From assembly GCA_947039275.1 (NCBI GenBank), contig CAMQYL010000012.1, positions 15,654 through 79,653 on the forward strand: DNA of 64,000 nt, in the 5' to 3' direction. The number at the start of each line of letters is the position of its first letter. Position 1 is the stretch's first letter. Below are positions 37,200 to 46,268 of the stretch, piece after piece. Made by a program: the position numbers and the translations under genes. A model generated the notes under the pieces. It searched no databases. It was given only the letters and a program-made list of their open reading frames with translations, and had not been told where the DNA came from. Source of the DNA: Amulumruptor sp947039275. Lineage in GTDB: Bacteria; Bacteroidota; Bacteroidia; Bacteroidales; Muribaculaceae.

Positions 37200-40100
37200 A
37201 TGCGCACTCCGTGTAGACATCCTCTTGTCGCCGCCATGGCTGTCATCGCCGTGACGGGCATCGTCGCGCTCCTGTCAGGCTGCTCGCTTAAGAAGAACAC
37301 CGCTGCCACGCGTCACTACATGGCATTCATCACGCGCTACAATGTGTACTACAACGGTGACGAGCACTACAAATACACCCTCCACGAGCAAGAGACATCA
37401 TATAAGGATGACCTGTCACGTACGCTCTATCTCTCGCCCATAGAGGCTAAAGCCGACGCCAAGGCACCGCAGCCCTCAGGCAGCTTCCAGCGCTCGATCG
37501 ACAAGGCTGCCAAAGCCATCCAGATCCGCTCCATCAAGCGCAAGCCCAAGAAGCAACCCGGCAAGTCATATGACGAGGCTTACAAGGAGTGGATGCGCCG
37601 CTCGGAGTACAACCCTTTCCTCCACAACGCGTGGATGCTGATGGGTCGTTCGCAGTACCATAACGGCGACTTCACAGGTGCGGCTGCCACTTTTTACTAT
37701 ATATCGAAGAACTTCAAGTGGCTGCCCGATGTGGTCACTGAGGCAAAGCTCTGGCAGGCACGTGCCTACCTTGCCGATGACTGGACGTATGAGGCTGAGA
37801 TGATCATATCGCGCATCAAGCCCGAGCAGCTTGTCACCAAGACTCTCCGCCGTCTCTATGCCTTTGACTACGCTGACCTCTATATCCGCACCGACCGCTA
37901 TGCCGAGGCGGTGCCACACCTGCAGACGCTCATCTCCCTGAGCGATGCCCACCAGCGCATGCGCCTCAACTATCTGCTCGGACAGATACTGACGCGGCTG
38001 GGGCGCAAGGAGGAGGCGTATAAGGCATTCGGACGCGCCGGACATTCGGCTTCTGCCGACTATGCCATGCAGTTCAATGCACGTATACGCCAGAGCGAAG
38101 TCTATCAGGGTGACGACATAACCCCCGAGGTCAAGGCTCTGCGCCGCATGGTGCGCTATGACCGTAACGCCGAATATCTCGACCAGGTATATTATGCCAT
38201 AGGTAACCTCTATCTGAGCCGCCGCGACACCACCGAGGCGATAGCCAACTACCGTCTGGCGGTCGACAAGAGCACCCGTTCGGGTTATGACAAGGCTCTG
38301 GCTAACCTCGCCCTCGGCAACCTCTACTTTGACCAGCACCGCTATGACCTCGCGCAGCCCTGCATAGCCGAGGCGGTGCCGCAGCTCCCTGACGATTTCC
38401 CCGGACTCGACTCGATACGTCTGCGCAGCGATGTGCTTGACGAGCTGTCGACCTACGCCCAAAACGTCCACCTCCAGGACTCCCTGCTTGCCCTCGCCGC
38501 CCTCACTCCTGAGGAGCAGATGGCAGTGTGCGAGCGCATGGCGCGCGAATACGTCGACCGCCAGAAGGAGGAGCAGGAGCGCATACAGCGCGAGGCTCAA
38601 CGCGCCGAGCAGGAGGCTAACCAGCCCATCGTGTCGCCTGATGACAATGTGGCAAACATACAGCGCATCAACACCGACGATTCGTGGTATTTCTATAACC
38701 CGACATCGGTAGCGCAGGGCAAGAAGCAGTTTCAACGCCTCTGGGGAGCGCGTCGCAACGAGGACAACTGGCGCCGCCGCAACAAGAGCGACTTCTCCAT
38801 GTCAGACTTCGACCAACCAGAAGAAGATGATAACGCCGCCGATGACGTAGGGTCGCGACCTGTCGCGACCGATACCGACGACGAATCAAAAACTGACGCT
38901 CTACCCGTCACCGATGACCCCACCAATGCCGAGTACTACCTCAAAGACATCCCCAAGACCGACCTTGAGAAGGCTCAGGCAGCCGACATAGTGCAGGAAG
39001 GACTCTACAACATGGGTCTCATCCTCAAAGACAAGCTCGGCGACTCACAGACAGCCTTAGAGGAGTTTGACGACCTGATGAAGCGTTTCCCCGATAATGT
39101 CTATCGCCTCGATGTGTACTATAACATCTATCTGATGATGGTGCATGACGGCGACATGGCTGCCGCGGAGCGTTACCGCCAGCTGATACTCGCAGAGTTT
39201 CCCGAAAGCCAGCTGGGTCAGGCGATGAAGAATCCCGACTACCTCGAGAATCTCAAGGCGATGGACGCGCGCCAGGAGCAGCTTTATGAGCAGACATGGC
39301 AAGCCTACCTTGACAACCGCAACGGCGAGGTACAGGAAGCCTACCGCACCATGCAGCGCGACTTCCCCCTGAGCAAGATCATGCCCAAATTCATGTTCCT
39401 CGATGCGCTTACCTATGTCACCGAAAACAAGCCCGAGGAATTCACTGCGCGTCTGCGCGAACTGCTTGAGAAGTATCCAGATACCGACCTGACCTCCATG
39501 GCGAGCGCATATCTCAAGGGTATGGCTTCGGGGCGCAAGCTCCACCAGTCAGCCACCAATGTGCGTGGCATGCTATGGAACACCCGACTGATTTCCACAG
39601 GTGACACCACCACTGTAGACCTTGACGCGCCGCTCAAAGTCACCCTTGACCCCTCCGCGCCTCAGCTGATGGTATATCTGTATCCTCTTGACCGCGTCAA
39701 TCCTGCAGCCTTGCTCTACGAGGTGGCGCGATTCAACTTCTCCACCTTTGCCGTGCGTGACTACGACCTCGAACAGATGACCTTCGGACCGCTCGGAGTG
39801 ACCATAGTAAAGGGTTTTGCCAATGCACGTGACCTCGAACGTTACCGCGCCGCCATGGAGCGGTCAAAGTTCCGTCTGCCCCCCAACGTGCGCCCCGTGG
39901 TCATCAGCGAAGCCAACTTCAACACCCTCCTCAAAGAGGGACGCTCATTCGAAGAATACTTCTCGGCAGTAGGCGAGCAAGCCATAGACTTCACCCATGA
40001 AGCCGTCCTCCCTGCCAAGTCCGACTACCCCCCGGCAGCCGAGATGTATGACGCATACACCCCCGGAAATGCCCCCAATGGCGATGCGGACATGCCCGAC

Positions 40101-40559
40101 GGTGTAGGGACGTACCGTGGTACGTCCGCCGACCAGCCTGTAGGGTCGCGACCTGTCGCGACCGCCCCTGAGGCAAAATCCCCCGAAACCGAGCAGGAAG
40201 CCTTCGAACGCATCTTCGACGCCATCCCCCTGACACCACCAACCCCCGACGCGCCCACCCCCGATGGCGAAGCGGACATGCCACGGCATGTCCCTACAGA
40301 ACCAATCAACCCTGTAGGGACGCGACATGTCGCGTCCGCCCCCGAGGACAATCCCCGACCCGACGCGACCGCCCCCGAGGCGCAGATCCCCGACACCCAC
40401 ACACCCCAGTCCCTTCCCACCATCTTTGATGGCGGTGACGATGACTACTCCGAGCCTGTAGCCCCGGGCTTCCTCCCCACGCGCCCCGGAGTCAAAGCCC
40501 CCATAGCCGTCCCCGACATCCCCGAAGGCTCCGAAGGCGATGACGAATACACGGACTGA
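37200..40559 (+). CDS. Large TPR lipoprotein, PorW/SprE-like
   Basis: 1119 residues. The signal ends in the lipobox LSGC with Cys 28. The N-terminal segment (FITRYNVYYNGDEHYKYT, then a basic run) and successive TPR units (about 120-420, e.g. AVPHLQTLISLSD, AIANYRLAVDKSTRSGYDKA, and again about 590-780) match the layout of PorW/SprE, lipoproteins that link type 9 secretion to the cell envelope in other Bacteroidetes. The C-terminal part (about 960-1119) is Pro/Ala/Asp-rich and disordered. At least five palindromic repeats lie in frame within the gene (near residues 549, 968, 980, 1025 and 1038). It follows the giant secreted protein, which makes an envelope or export role plausible. Confidence 0.7.
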   Translation: MRTPCRHPLVAAMAVIAVTGIVALLSGCSLKKNTAATRHYMAFITRYNVYYNGDEHYKYTLHEQETSYKDDLSRTLYLSPIEAKADAKAPQPSGSFQRSIDKAAKAIQIRSIKRKPKKQPGKSYDEAYKEWMRRSEYNPFLHNAWMLMGRSQYHNGDFTGAAATFYYISKNFKWLPDVVTEAKLWQARAYLADDWTYEAEMIISRIKPEQLVTKTLRRLYAFDYADLYIRTDRYAEAVPHLQTLISLSDAHQRMRLNYLLGQILTRLGRKEEAYKAFGRAGHSASADYAMQFNARIRQSEVYQGDDITPEVKALRRMVRYDRNAEYLDQVYYAIGNLYLSRRDTTEAIANYRLAVDKSTRSGYDKALANLALGNLYFDQHRYDLAQPCIAEAVPQLPDDFPGLDSIRLRSDVLDELSTYAQNVHLQDSLLALAALTPEEQMAVCERMAREYVDRQKEEQERIQREAQRAEQEANQPIVSPDDNVANIQRINTDDSWYFYNPTSVAQGKKQFQRLWGARRNEDNWRRRNKSDFSMSDFDQPEEDDNAADDVGSRPVATDTDDESKTDALPVTDDPTNAEYYLKDIPKTDLEKAQAADIVQEGLYNMGLILKDKLGDSQTALEEFDDLMKRFPDNVYRLDVYYNIYLMMVHDGDMAAAERYRQLILAEFPESQLGQAMKNPDYLENLKAMDARQEQLYEQTWQAYLDNRNGEVQEAYRTMQRDFPLSKIMPKFMFLDALTYVTENKPEEFTARLRELLEKYPDTDLTSMASAYLKGMASGRKLHQSATNVRGMLWNTRLISTGDTTTVDLDAPLKVTLDPSAPQLMVYLYPLDRVNPAALLYEVARFNFSTFAVRDYDLEQMTFGPLGVTIVKGFANARDLERYRAAMERSKFRLPPNVRPVVISEANFNTLLKEGRSFEEYFSAVGEQAIDFTHEAVLPAKSDYPPAAEMYDAYTPGNAPNGDADMPDGVGTYRGTSADQPVGSRPVATAPEAKSPETEQEAFERIFDAIPLTPPTPDAPTPDGEADMPRHVPTEPINPVGTRHVASAPEDNPRPDATAPEAQIPDTHTPQSLPTIFDGGDDDYSEPVAPGFLPTRPGVKAPIAVPDIPEGSEGDDEYTD
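38846..38870. repeat. Family-A palindrome inside the TPR gene
   Basis: GTAGGG plus core TCGCGACCTGTCGCGA plus CCG, read in frame as VGSRPVAT in an acidic linker near residue 550. Confidence 0.9.
40103..40340. repeat. Four family-A palindromes inside the TPR gene 3' end
   Basis: Copies at 40103-40130 (core ACGTACCGTGGTACGT), 40139-40163 (TCGCGACCTGTCGCGA), 40273-40298 (reverse, ACATGCCACGGCATGT) and 40313-40340 (ACGCGACATGTCGCGT). In frame they give VGTYRGTSA, VGSRPVATA, MPRHVPTE and VGTRHVASA. Confidence 0.9.
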
Positions 40560-40569
40560 AGCCTAAGTG

Positions 40570-40641
40570 CTATAAATCAAATAAGTCGTATAAATCTTAT
40601 AAGAAATTATCAGACTTATAAGATTTATACGACTTATTATA
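40570..40641. repeat. 9-bp repeat array R7
   Basis: Degenerate TATAARNNT units between the convergent TPR and nadE genes. Confidence 0.8.
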
Positions 40642-40653
40642 TGGCTTGATATA

Positions 40654-42567
40654 TCAGCCGAGATTGTCGAGGTCAGCCAGCCACAGGCGCGCACTGGCAT
40701 CGGATGGCATGCGCCAGTCGCCGCGCGGCGAGAGGCATACGCTGCCCACCTTTGGCCCGTCGGGCAGACATGACCGCTTGAACTGCTGGGCGAAGAAGCG
40801 GCGGTAGAATGTGCGTATCCATTTGAGTATCGTATCCTTGTCATACTTGCCGTCAAAAGCCTGGACTGCCATGGCGAAGATGCGGTGCGGGTCGAGACCG
40901 TAGCGGAGCATGTTGTAGAGGAAGAAGTCGTGGAGTTCGTAGGGACCCACGAGATCTTCGGTCTTCTGGGCGATGTCACCGTTCGGGTCAGCCGGGATGA
41001 GTTCGGGGCTGATGGGAGTGTCGATGATGTCGAGGAGAGCATCGCGCACAGCCTTGCAGTCGGTAGTATCTGCTACCTGACGCACCAGGCGGCTCACGAG
41101 CGTCTTGGGCACACCGGCGTTGACACCGTACATCGACATGTGGTCACCGTTATATGTAGCCCAGCCGAGAGCCAGCTCTGATAGGTCGCCTGTGCCGAGC
41201 ACTATCGCCCCTTCGCGGTTAGCTATATCCATCAGCAGCTGGGTGCGTTCACGCGCCTGCGAATTTTCATATGTAACATCGTGCACATCGGGGTCGTGCC
41301 CTATGTCAGCGAAATGCTGCATCACAGCCGGGACAATCGACACCTCGAGTGATGTAACCCCAAGATGCTCCATCAGAGCCAGTGCGTTGGAGTGAGTGCG
41401 TCCCGTGGTGCCGAATCCGGGCATCGTCACACCGATGATACCCTTGCGGTCGAGTCCGAGGCGGTCAAACGTCCTGACAGCCACGAGCAGAGCCAGGGTG
41501 CTGTCAAGTCCGCCGCTGATACCCACCACGAGCTTCTTGCCGTGGATGAAGCTCAGGCGGCGAGCCAGTCCGGCGGTTTGGATGTTAAGTATCTCCTCAC
41601 ACCGCTCCGCTCCGCTCTCGTCTTCAGGTGGCAGGAAGGGGTAGGGGTTGACCGGGCGGAATCTGGGGATGAAGTTCTCATCATCCTTCACAAAGAAGTT
41701 GTAGATTGAACGCATATCGACGGTTTTGACCTGCCATCCCTGGAGTTCACGCTCGGCACAGTCGCCGAAGGTGGTGTAGTGGAGACGGTCGTGGCGCAGT
41801 GCCCAGATGTCAAGGTCGGCTATCACCATCCGCTCGTCGGTGGTCCACCGCTGTTTTTCAGCGATGATATGGCCGTTTTCGGCAATGATGCCCTTGCCGT
41901 CAAACACCAGGTCGGTCGACGACTCGCCGAAGCCCGCGCTGGTGTAGACGTAGCCGCAGAGGCAGCGTGATGACTGCTGCTTGACGAGCGAGCGCAGGTA
42001 GTCGTATTTGCCTATGACATCGTTGCTTGCCGAGAGGTTGAACACCACATCGGCTCCAGCCATGGCGAGGCGCGTAGATGGGGGGATGGGTGCCCACAGG
42101 TCCTCGCATATTTCTATGCCTATGTTGACACCGTTGATTTTGTAGAGGGTGAGGGTGTCGGTCTGCGGAGCCGGGCGCCACCAGCGGCGTTCGTAGAACT
42201 CGTTGTAGTTGGGTATGTAGGTCTTGCGCACTTCTGTTATGGTCTGGCATCCGATGAGTCCGGCGCAGTTATACATCTTTCCGTCAATGAAGCGTGGGTA
42301 ACCGACGATGATGGCGAGCTTGCGCCACTTCTCTGATTCCTCCATGATGCGTTTCACTCCATTGAAAGCCGCTTCAATGAGCACGCCATCGTGAAAAAGG
42401 TCGGCGCAAGTGTAGCCCGTGATGCACATCTCAGGAAACACTGCCACCTCCACGCCTTCGTCAATGAGGCGCGGTATGAAACTGAGTATCGCGTCGACAT
42501 TGGCTTCTACGTCCCCCACCTCTATAGGGGGCACCACCGCAGCCACGCGGAAATATCCGTCATTCAT
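40654..42567 (-). CDS. nadE: Glutamine-dependent NAD+ synthetase
   Basis: Amidates nicotinic-acid adenine dinucleotide to NAD+ using glutamine. 637 residues in two domains: an N-terminal nitrilase-type glutaminase (about 5-290; Glu in VAVFPEMCITGYTCADLF, Lys region, nucleophile Cys in IGIEICEDLWAP) and a C-terminal synthetase (about 330-637) with the P-loop VVGISGGLDSTLALLV and GTGDLSELALGWATYNGDHM. The length is normal for the two-domain form, so no separate glutaminase is needed. It is monocistronic, flanked by a repeat array and a palindromic element. Confidence 0.96.
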   Translation of the reverse strand: MNDGYFRVAAVVPPIEVGDVEANVDAILSFIPRLIDEGVEVAVFPEMCITGYTCADLFHDGVLIEAAFNGVKRIMEESEKWRKLAIIVGYPRFIDGKMYNCAGLIGCQTITEVRKTYIPNYNEFYERRWWRPAPQTDTLTLYKINGVNIGIEICEDLWAPIPPSTRLAMAGADVVFNLSASNDVIGKYDYLRSLVKQQSSRCLCGYVYTSAGFGESSTDLVFDGKGIIAENGHIIAEKQRWTTDERMVIADLDIWALRHDRLHYTTFGDCAERELQGWQVKTVDMRSIYNFFVKDDENFIPRFRPVNPYPFLPPEDESGAERCEEILNIQTAGLARRLSFIHGKKLVVGISGGLDSTLALLVAVRTFDRLGLDRKGIIGVTMPGFGTTGRTHSNALALMEHLGVTSLEVSIVPAVMQHFADIGHDPDVHDVTYENSQARERTQLLMDIANREGAIVLGTGDLSELALGWATYNGDHMSMYGVNAGVPKTLVSRLVRQVADTTDCKAVRDALLDIIDTPISPELIPADPNGDIAQKTEDLVGPYELHDFFLYNMLRYGLDPHRIFAMAVQAFDGKYDKDTILKWIRTFYRRFFAQQFKRSCLPDGPKVGSVCLSPRGDWRMPSDASARLWLADLDNLG

Positions 42568-42664
42568 AATAGTAAGAGAGAAATTAATTGTTTTATGTGG
42601 GAATGTACATGGAGGTACAGTTCCACTATCTTAAGTGTATAATACGCCAATACGTCGGGTTGAG

Positions 42665-42910
42665 AAGTCCCGAAGGGACGGGTTTATGCTTAACCCCGGA
42701 TGAAGCAAGCGATAGCCGCTGAGTCCGGGGTGAGGCGTCCCATACCTCTGCATCGTAATCCCGGAGGGATGGATTTGTGGTATCACATAAGTGCTACCAT
42801 TATCCCGTCCCTCTCGGGACTCAGACATGAAGATAGCTCCTTTCCCTGGACTCAGGCAGCTGTGCTGCCTCTCATCCAGGGTTAAGCATAAATGCGTCCC
42901 TTCGGGACTT
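42665..42910. mobile_element. Palindromic non-autonomous element related to the RAYT element
   Basis: Perfect 16-bp ends AAGTCCCGAAGGGACG (42665-42680) and CGTCCCTTCGGGACTT (42895-42910). The interior has no gene. Its right third (CTCATCCAGGGTTAAGCA with preceding GGCTGTGCTGCC-like hairpin) parallels the right end of the element at 63.2-63.8 kb (CTCATCCACGGTTAAGCA), so it looks like a deleted, transposase-less relative. Confidence 0.65.
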
Positions 42911-42941
42911 GATGTTGTCTGACTGATAATGGGTAGCATCA

Positions 42942-43955
42942 TTAATTAAGGTCGCTGAACTTCCTGGTGCCGCGCAGGTAGTAGTCCACGAGGATGTTGC
43001 GCCGCCCCCACGGCAGCGAGGGGAGCAAGTTAGTCTCGGGTAACTTGACATCGCGGTAATGCTCGCGCGCCATGCGGCGGAAATCACGGTGCGCCCCTAT
43101 GATGGCAGAGGCGTTGCAGAAATCCAAGGTGAGCATGAATTTTGCCCAGGCGATGGTGTCGAGCAGACGGCGGCGTATGAGGAATCCGCGTCGCTCGCTG
43201 AGTGGCAGATTCTTGTAGAGCATCAGCAGCGAGTTGCGGAAATTGAGGTATGTCTTGCGTGGTGACGAAGCTGGCAGACTGCCTCCGCCGAGGTGGTAGA
43301 CCGTGCCCTGTGGCACAGCGGCGATGGCATAGCCCAATGATTTGAGCCTCCAGCAGAGGTCTATCTCCTCCATGTGGGCGAAGAAGCGGCTGTCAAGTCC
43401 CCCGGCATCGAGATACAGCTGCGTCCTGACCATCAGCGCAGCTCCCGTAGCCCAGAAAATCTCCATTACGGAGTCATACTGTCCATGGTCGGTCTCCACG
43501 GTGTCAAACAGTCTGCCACGGCAGTAGGGGTAGCCGTTGCGGTCAAGGAAACCGCCCGCCGCACCGGCGTATTCAAATTTCGTAGGGTCGGTCAGGCTGA
43601 GTATCTTGGGCTGCACGGCTGCGACATTGGGGTGGGTCTCCATGTAGCGGTAGAGAGGGGTGAGCCAGTCGTCCTTGACCTCCACATCGCTGTTGAGCAG
43701 CACAGTGTAGCGGCTTCCGGCTCGGCGTATCGCTTCGTTGTAGCCCTCGGCATACCCGAGGTTATTGTCAAATCGGAGCACCTTGACCGATGGGAACTCC
43801 TCAGCGAGCAGTTGCAGCGAATCATCGGTGCTGCCGTTGTCAGCCACCACGATGTCGGCTATCTCCGCGGGCGTATGCCGCACCACGCTCGGCAGATAGC
43901 GGTGCATCAGCTCCGCGCCGTTCCAGTTGAGTATTATGACTGCTACAGGTTTCAT
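42942..43955 (-). CDS. Family-2 glycosyltransferase (rhamnosyltransferase-like)
   Basis: 337 residues from the ATG at 43955, supported by a 4-bp ATGA overlap with the upstream stop. The GT-A fold is clear: VAVIILNWNGAELMHRYLPS, DIVVADNGSTDDSLQLL, VLLNSDVEVKDDWLTPLYRY with the DxD-like motif, and FFAHMEEIDLCWRLKSLGYA near 215-235. The family (WbbL-like) adds sugars to lipid-linked glycans. It is last in a three-gene operon with mtaB and an acyltransferase, so it probably acts on surface glycans or lipid A-like lipids at the membrane. Confidence 0.9.
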   Translation of the reverse strand: MKPVAVIILNWNGAELMHRYLPSVVRHTPAEIADIVVADNGSTDDSLQLLAEEFPSVKVLRFDNNLGYAEGYNEAIRRAGSRYTVLLNSDVEVKDDWLTPLYRYMETHPNVAAVQPKILSLTDPTKFEYAGAAGGFLDRNGYPYCRGRLFDTVETDHGQYDSVMEIFWATGAALMVRTQLYLDAGGLDSRFFAHMEEIDLCWRLKSLGYAIAAVPQGTVYHLGGGSLPASSPRKTYLNFRNSLLMLYKNLPLSERRGFLIRRRLLDTIAWAKFMLTLDFCNASAIIGAHRDFRRMAREHYRDVKLPETNLLPSLPWGRRNILVDYYLRGTRKFSDLN

Positions 43956-44812
43956 TTCGATGGAAGTGTCACCGGAAATTTCCAGCGGTTGTGGCTCCAG
44001 AGCCATCCCGATGGGTCTGCCTCGATGGTTTGCTGGAGCAGTGATGTGTATCGTTCGGTCAGTTCGCCGGGCTGGGTCTGCGATGCGTCGGATGCCATGT
44101 CGATGATGCGCACGCGGTAGTGCCCTCGGCTGGTGCGCACCATGTCCATGTAGACCACAGCCGCTCCGAGACGGCGGGCAAGCTGTTCGGTGCCCGAAAT
44201 CATCGCCGTGGGATGATTGAGGAATGTGGTTATGTGCCCCGGGTCGCCGTGGCTCGGCTTCTGGTCGCTCATAAACCCAGTAATGGAGGGCATACCGTCA
44301 CGCCGCAGCCTGATGATGTCGCGCATGACGGTGGCTTTCTTGAAGCTGTGGCTGCCGAAGCGGCTGCGCAGACGCAGAAACAGGCGGTCGAAGCGCTTAT
44401 TGCGCAGAGGACGGTAGACCTGGGCAAATACCACCTCCTCGTCTAATTTCTTGTCGGTCCAGAGGGTGATGGATGGTGCCCACTCCCAGTTGGCAGTGTG
44501 GGCGAAATATGCTATGATGGTTTTCCCTTGGTCGAAGTATTCGTTGACACGATCCATCCCCTCGAATATCACACGGCGGCGCATTTCGCTGTCGCTGATG
44601 CCGAGGAGCTTGATGGACTCGATGAAATTGTCGGTGAAGTTGCGGTAAAACTTCCGCTCTATCCGTCTGATTTCCTTGGATGTCTTGTCGGGAAATGACT
44701 CCGTGAGATTTCGGCGTACGAGCTTTCGGCGGTATCTGACCACGTGGTAGACGATAGGAGCGAGCAGGTCGCTGATGCGGTAGAGGACACCGAGCGGCGG
44801 CATGAGTGTCAT
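43952..44812 (-). CDS. LpxL/HtrB-family lipid acyltransferase
   Basis: 286 residues from the ATG at 44812, which overlaps the mtaB stop as ATGA. The family signature HxxxxE is seen in YFAHTANWEWAPS, with later TFLNHPTAMISGTEQLARRL typical of the second LpxL block. Enzymes of this class add a secondary acyl chain to lipid A (KDO2-lipid IVA) or related lipids at the inner membrane. An N-terminal helix (MPPLGVLYRISDLLAPIVYH) anchors it. Cotranscribed with mtaB and a glycosyltransferase. Confidence 0.88.
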   Translation of the reverse strand: MTLMPPLGVLYRISDLLAPIVYHVVRYRRKLVRRNLTESFPDKTSKEIRRIERKFYRNFTDNFIESIKLLGISDSEMRRRVIFEGMDRVNEYFDQGKTIIAYFAHTANWEWAPSITLWTDKKLDEEVVFAQVYRPLRNKRFDRLFLRLRSRFGSHSFKKATVMRDIIRLRRDGMPSITGFMSDQKPSHGDPGHITTFLNHPTAMISGTEQLARRLGAAVVYMDMVRTSRGHYRVRIIDMASDASQTQPGELTERYTSLLQQTIEADPSGWLWSHNRWKFPVTLPSK

Positions 44813-46137
44813 CGCGCCACCTCCCCTCTGATGATGCACTCGCCCTCGTCCATTCCTTCGATGGATGCAAGCCGCACCGGGACTACTGTGTTGGCGAGCG
44901 AGTCGTCACGCGGTATCTCGACGCGCAGGTAGTTGTCGGTCAGTCCGAGCATCTTGCCGTCGGAGCGGGCATGCTCTACAAGCACAGGACGCACTATGCC
45001 GATAAAACGGGACGCAAAAGCATTGAGCTTGTCCTCGCTCATGCGGAGCATCACAGCGGCTCTGCGCTGCTTGTCGGCTTGGCTTACCGCGCCGCCGAGC
45101 TGGAGGGCGCGTGTGCCGGGACGTTCACTGTAAGGGAACACGTGAAGCCTTGATATGTCAAGATCTTCTATGAATCTCCGTGACACCTCAAATTCCTCGG
45201 TAGTCTCCCCACGTGCACCCACGATCAGGTCGACACCGATGAATGCATCGGGCATCGCCTCTCGTATTGCCCGCACCTTGTCGGCAAACAGGCTGCTGTC
45301 ATAGTGGCGGCGCATAAGCTTGAGCACACCGTCAGAGCCGCATTGGAGCGGAGTGTGGAAGTGGGGCATGAACCGACGGGAGTCTGCCACGAAGCGGATG
45401 ATTTCGTCGGTAAGCAGGTCAGGCTCAATGGATGAGATGCGGTAACGCTCTATGCCGTCCACTCTGTCGAGTTCGCGGATGAGGTCAATCAGGCGGTCGG
45501 TGCGTCCTTTGCCGAAATCTCCGATGTTGACCCCGGTGAGCACTATCTCCTTGCCTCCCTCCTCTGCCACTTTAGCAGCCTGAGCCACGAGAGAGTCGAT
45601 GGAGCCTGATCGGCTGCGGCCGCGCGCCATGGGAATGGTGCAGTAGCTGCAATAGTAGTCGCAGCCGTCCTGTACTTTGAGGAAGTGGCGTGTGCGGTCA
45701 TCGGCGGAACATGCAGGGACAAATTCGCGCAGATTCTTTGACGGCACTACGTCGCGGATGGCGGTATGCTCCGCATCCCACCGGTCTATATATTCGGCGA
45801 GACGCGCCTTGGCATTGGTGCCGATTACGATGTCGACACCGGGGATGTCTGCTACTTCCCCGGGCTTTAGCTGGGCGTAGCATCCCGTCACGAGTATGGT
45901 TGCATCAGGATATCGGCGCACGAGGCTGCGGATGGATTGACGGCACTTGCGGTCAGCCAGTTCGGTGACGCTGCAAGTGTTGACTACGATGATGTCAGGA
46001 GTGTCGCCGTCGATGGCGCGCACGAAGCCCCTGTCCGCAAGCATACGCCCTACGGAACTGGTTTCGGCGAAATTGAGTTTGCACCCGAAAGTCTTGTACA
46101 TGACCCTGCGGGTGCCGAATGTATTCTGGTCAATCAC
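44809..46137 (-). CDS. mtaB: tRNA t6A37 methylthiotransferase MtaB
   Basis: Converts N6-threonylcarbamoyl-A37 of tRNA to the 2-methylthio form by radical SAM chemistry. 442 residues: N-terminal methylthiotransferase domain (YKTFGCKLNFAETSSVGRML, Cys in VVNTCSVTELADRKCRQ), radical-SAM core with the CxxxCxxC cluster in QDGCDYYCSYCTIPMARG, and C-terminal TRAM domain (about 380-440). The listed start is GTG at 46137; an ATG at 46101 is possible, but the family N-terminus argues for the longer form. It leads an ATGA-coupled operon with lipid-modifying genes. Confidence 0.93.
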   Translation of the reverse strand: MIDQNTFGTRRVMYKTFGCKLNFAETSSVGRMLADRGFVRAIDGDTPDIIVVNTCSVTELADRKCRQSIRSLVRRYPDATILVTGCYAQLKPGEVADIPGVDIVIGTNAKARLAEYIDRWDAEHTAIRDVVPSKNLREFVPACSADDRTRHFLKVQDGCDYYCSYCTIPMARGRSRSGSIDSLVAQAAKVAEEGGKEIVLTGVNIGDFGKGRTDRLIDLIRELDRVDGIERYRISSIEPDLLTDEIIRFVADSRRFMPHFHTPLQCGSDGVLKLMRRHYDSSLFADKVRAIREAMPDAFIGVDLIVGARGETTEEFEVSRRFIEDLDISRLHVFPYSERPGTRALQLGGAVSQADKQRRAAVMLRMSEDKLNAFASRFIGIVRPVLVEHARSDGKMLGLTDNYLRVEIPRDDSLANTVVPVRLASIEGMDEGECIIRGEVAR

Positions 46138-46142
46138 TTATG

Positions 46143-46150
46143 CAAATATA
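46143..46150 (-). promoter_or_regulatory. -7 box of the mtaB operon promoter
   Basis: TATATTTG on the minus strand, ending 5 nt before the GTG at 46137; either a leaderless GTG start or a short leader before the ATG at 46101. Confidence 0.5.
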
Positions 46151-46160
46151 GCGATTTTTG

Positions 46161-46211
46161 GTAAGTCTTATAAATCTTATAAGTCTTATAAGAATTATAA
46201 ATCTTATAAAT
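46161..46211. repeat. 9-bp repeat array R8
   Basis: The most regular array: TATAAATCT, TATAAGTCT, TATAAGAAT, TATAAATCT in direct tandem between rpsA and mtaB. Confidence 0.9.
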
Positions 46212-46213
46212 GA

Positions 46214-46247
46214 GTCAGGGGCGGCGCGATGGTGCGCCGCCCCTGAC
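46214..46247 (-). terminator. Terminator-like hairpin after rpsA
   Basis: Stem GTCAGGGGCGGCGC (46214-46227) with GCGCCGCCCCTGAC (46234-46247), 21 bp past the rpsA stop on the minus strand; the T-tract is weak. Confidence 0.7.
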
Positions 46248-46268
46248 AGGGAGTATCGTAAGTTATGA

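Noticed and set aside
37566..38735. 389-codon frame opposite the TPR lipoprotein gene
   Set aside because: Antisense shadow; the plus-strand TPR motifs and lipobox are clear.
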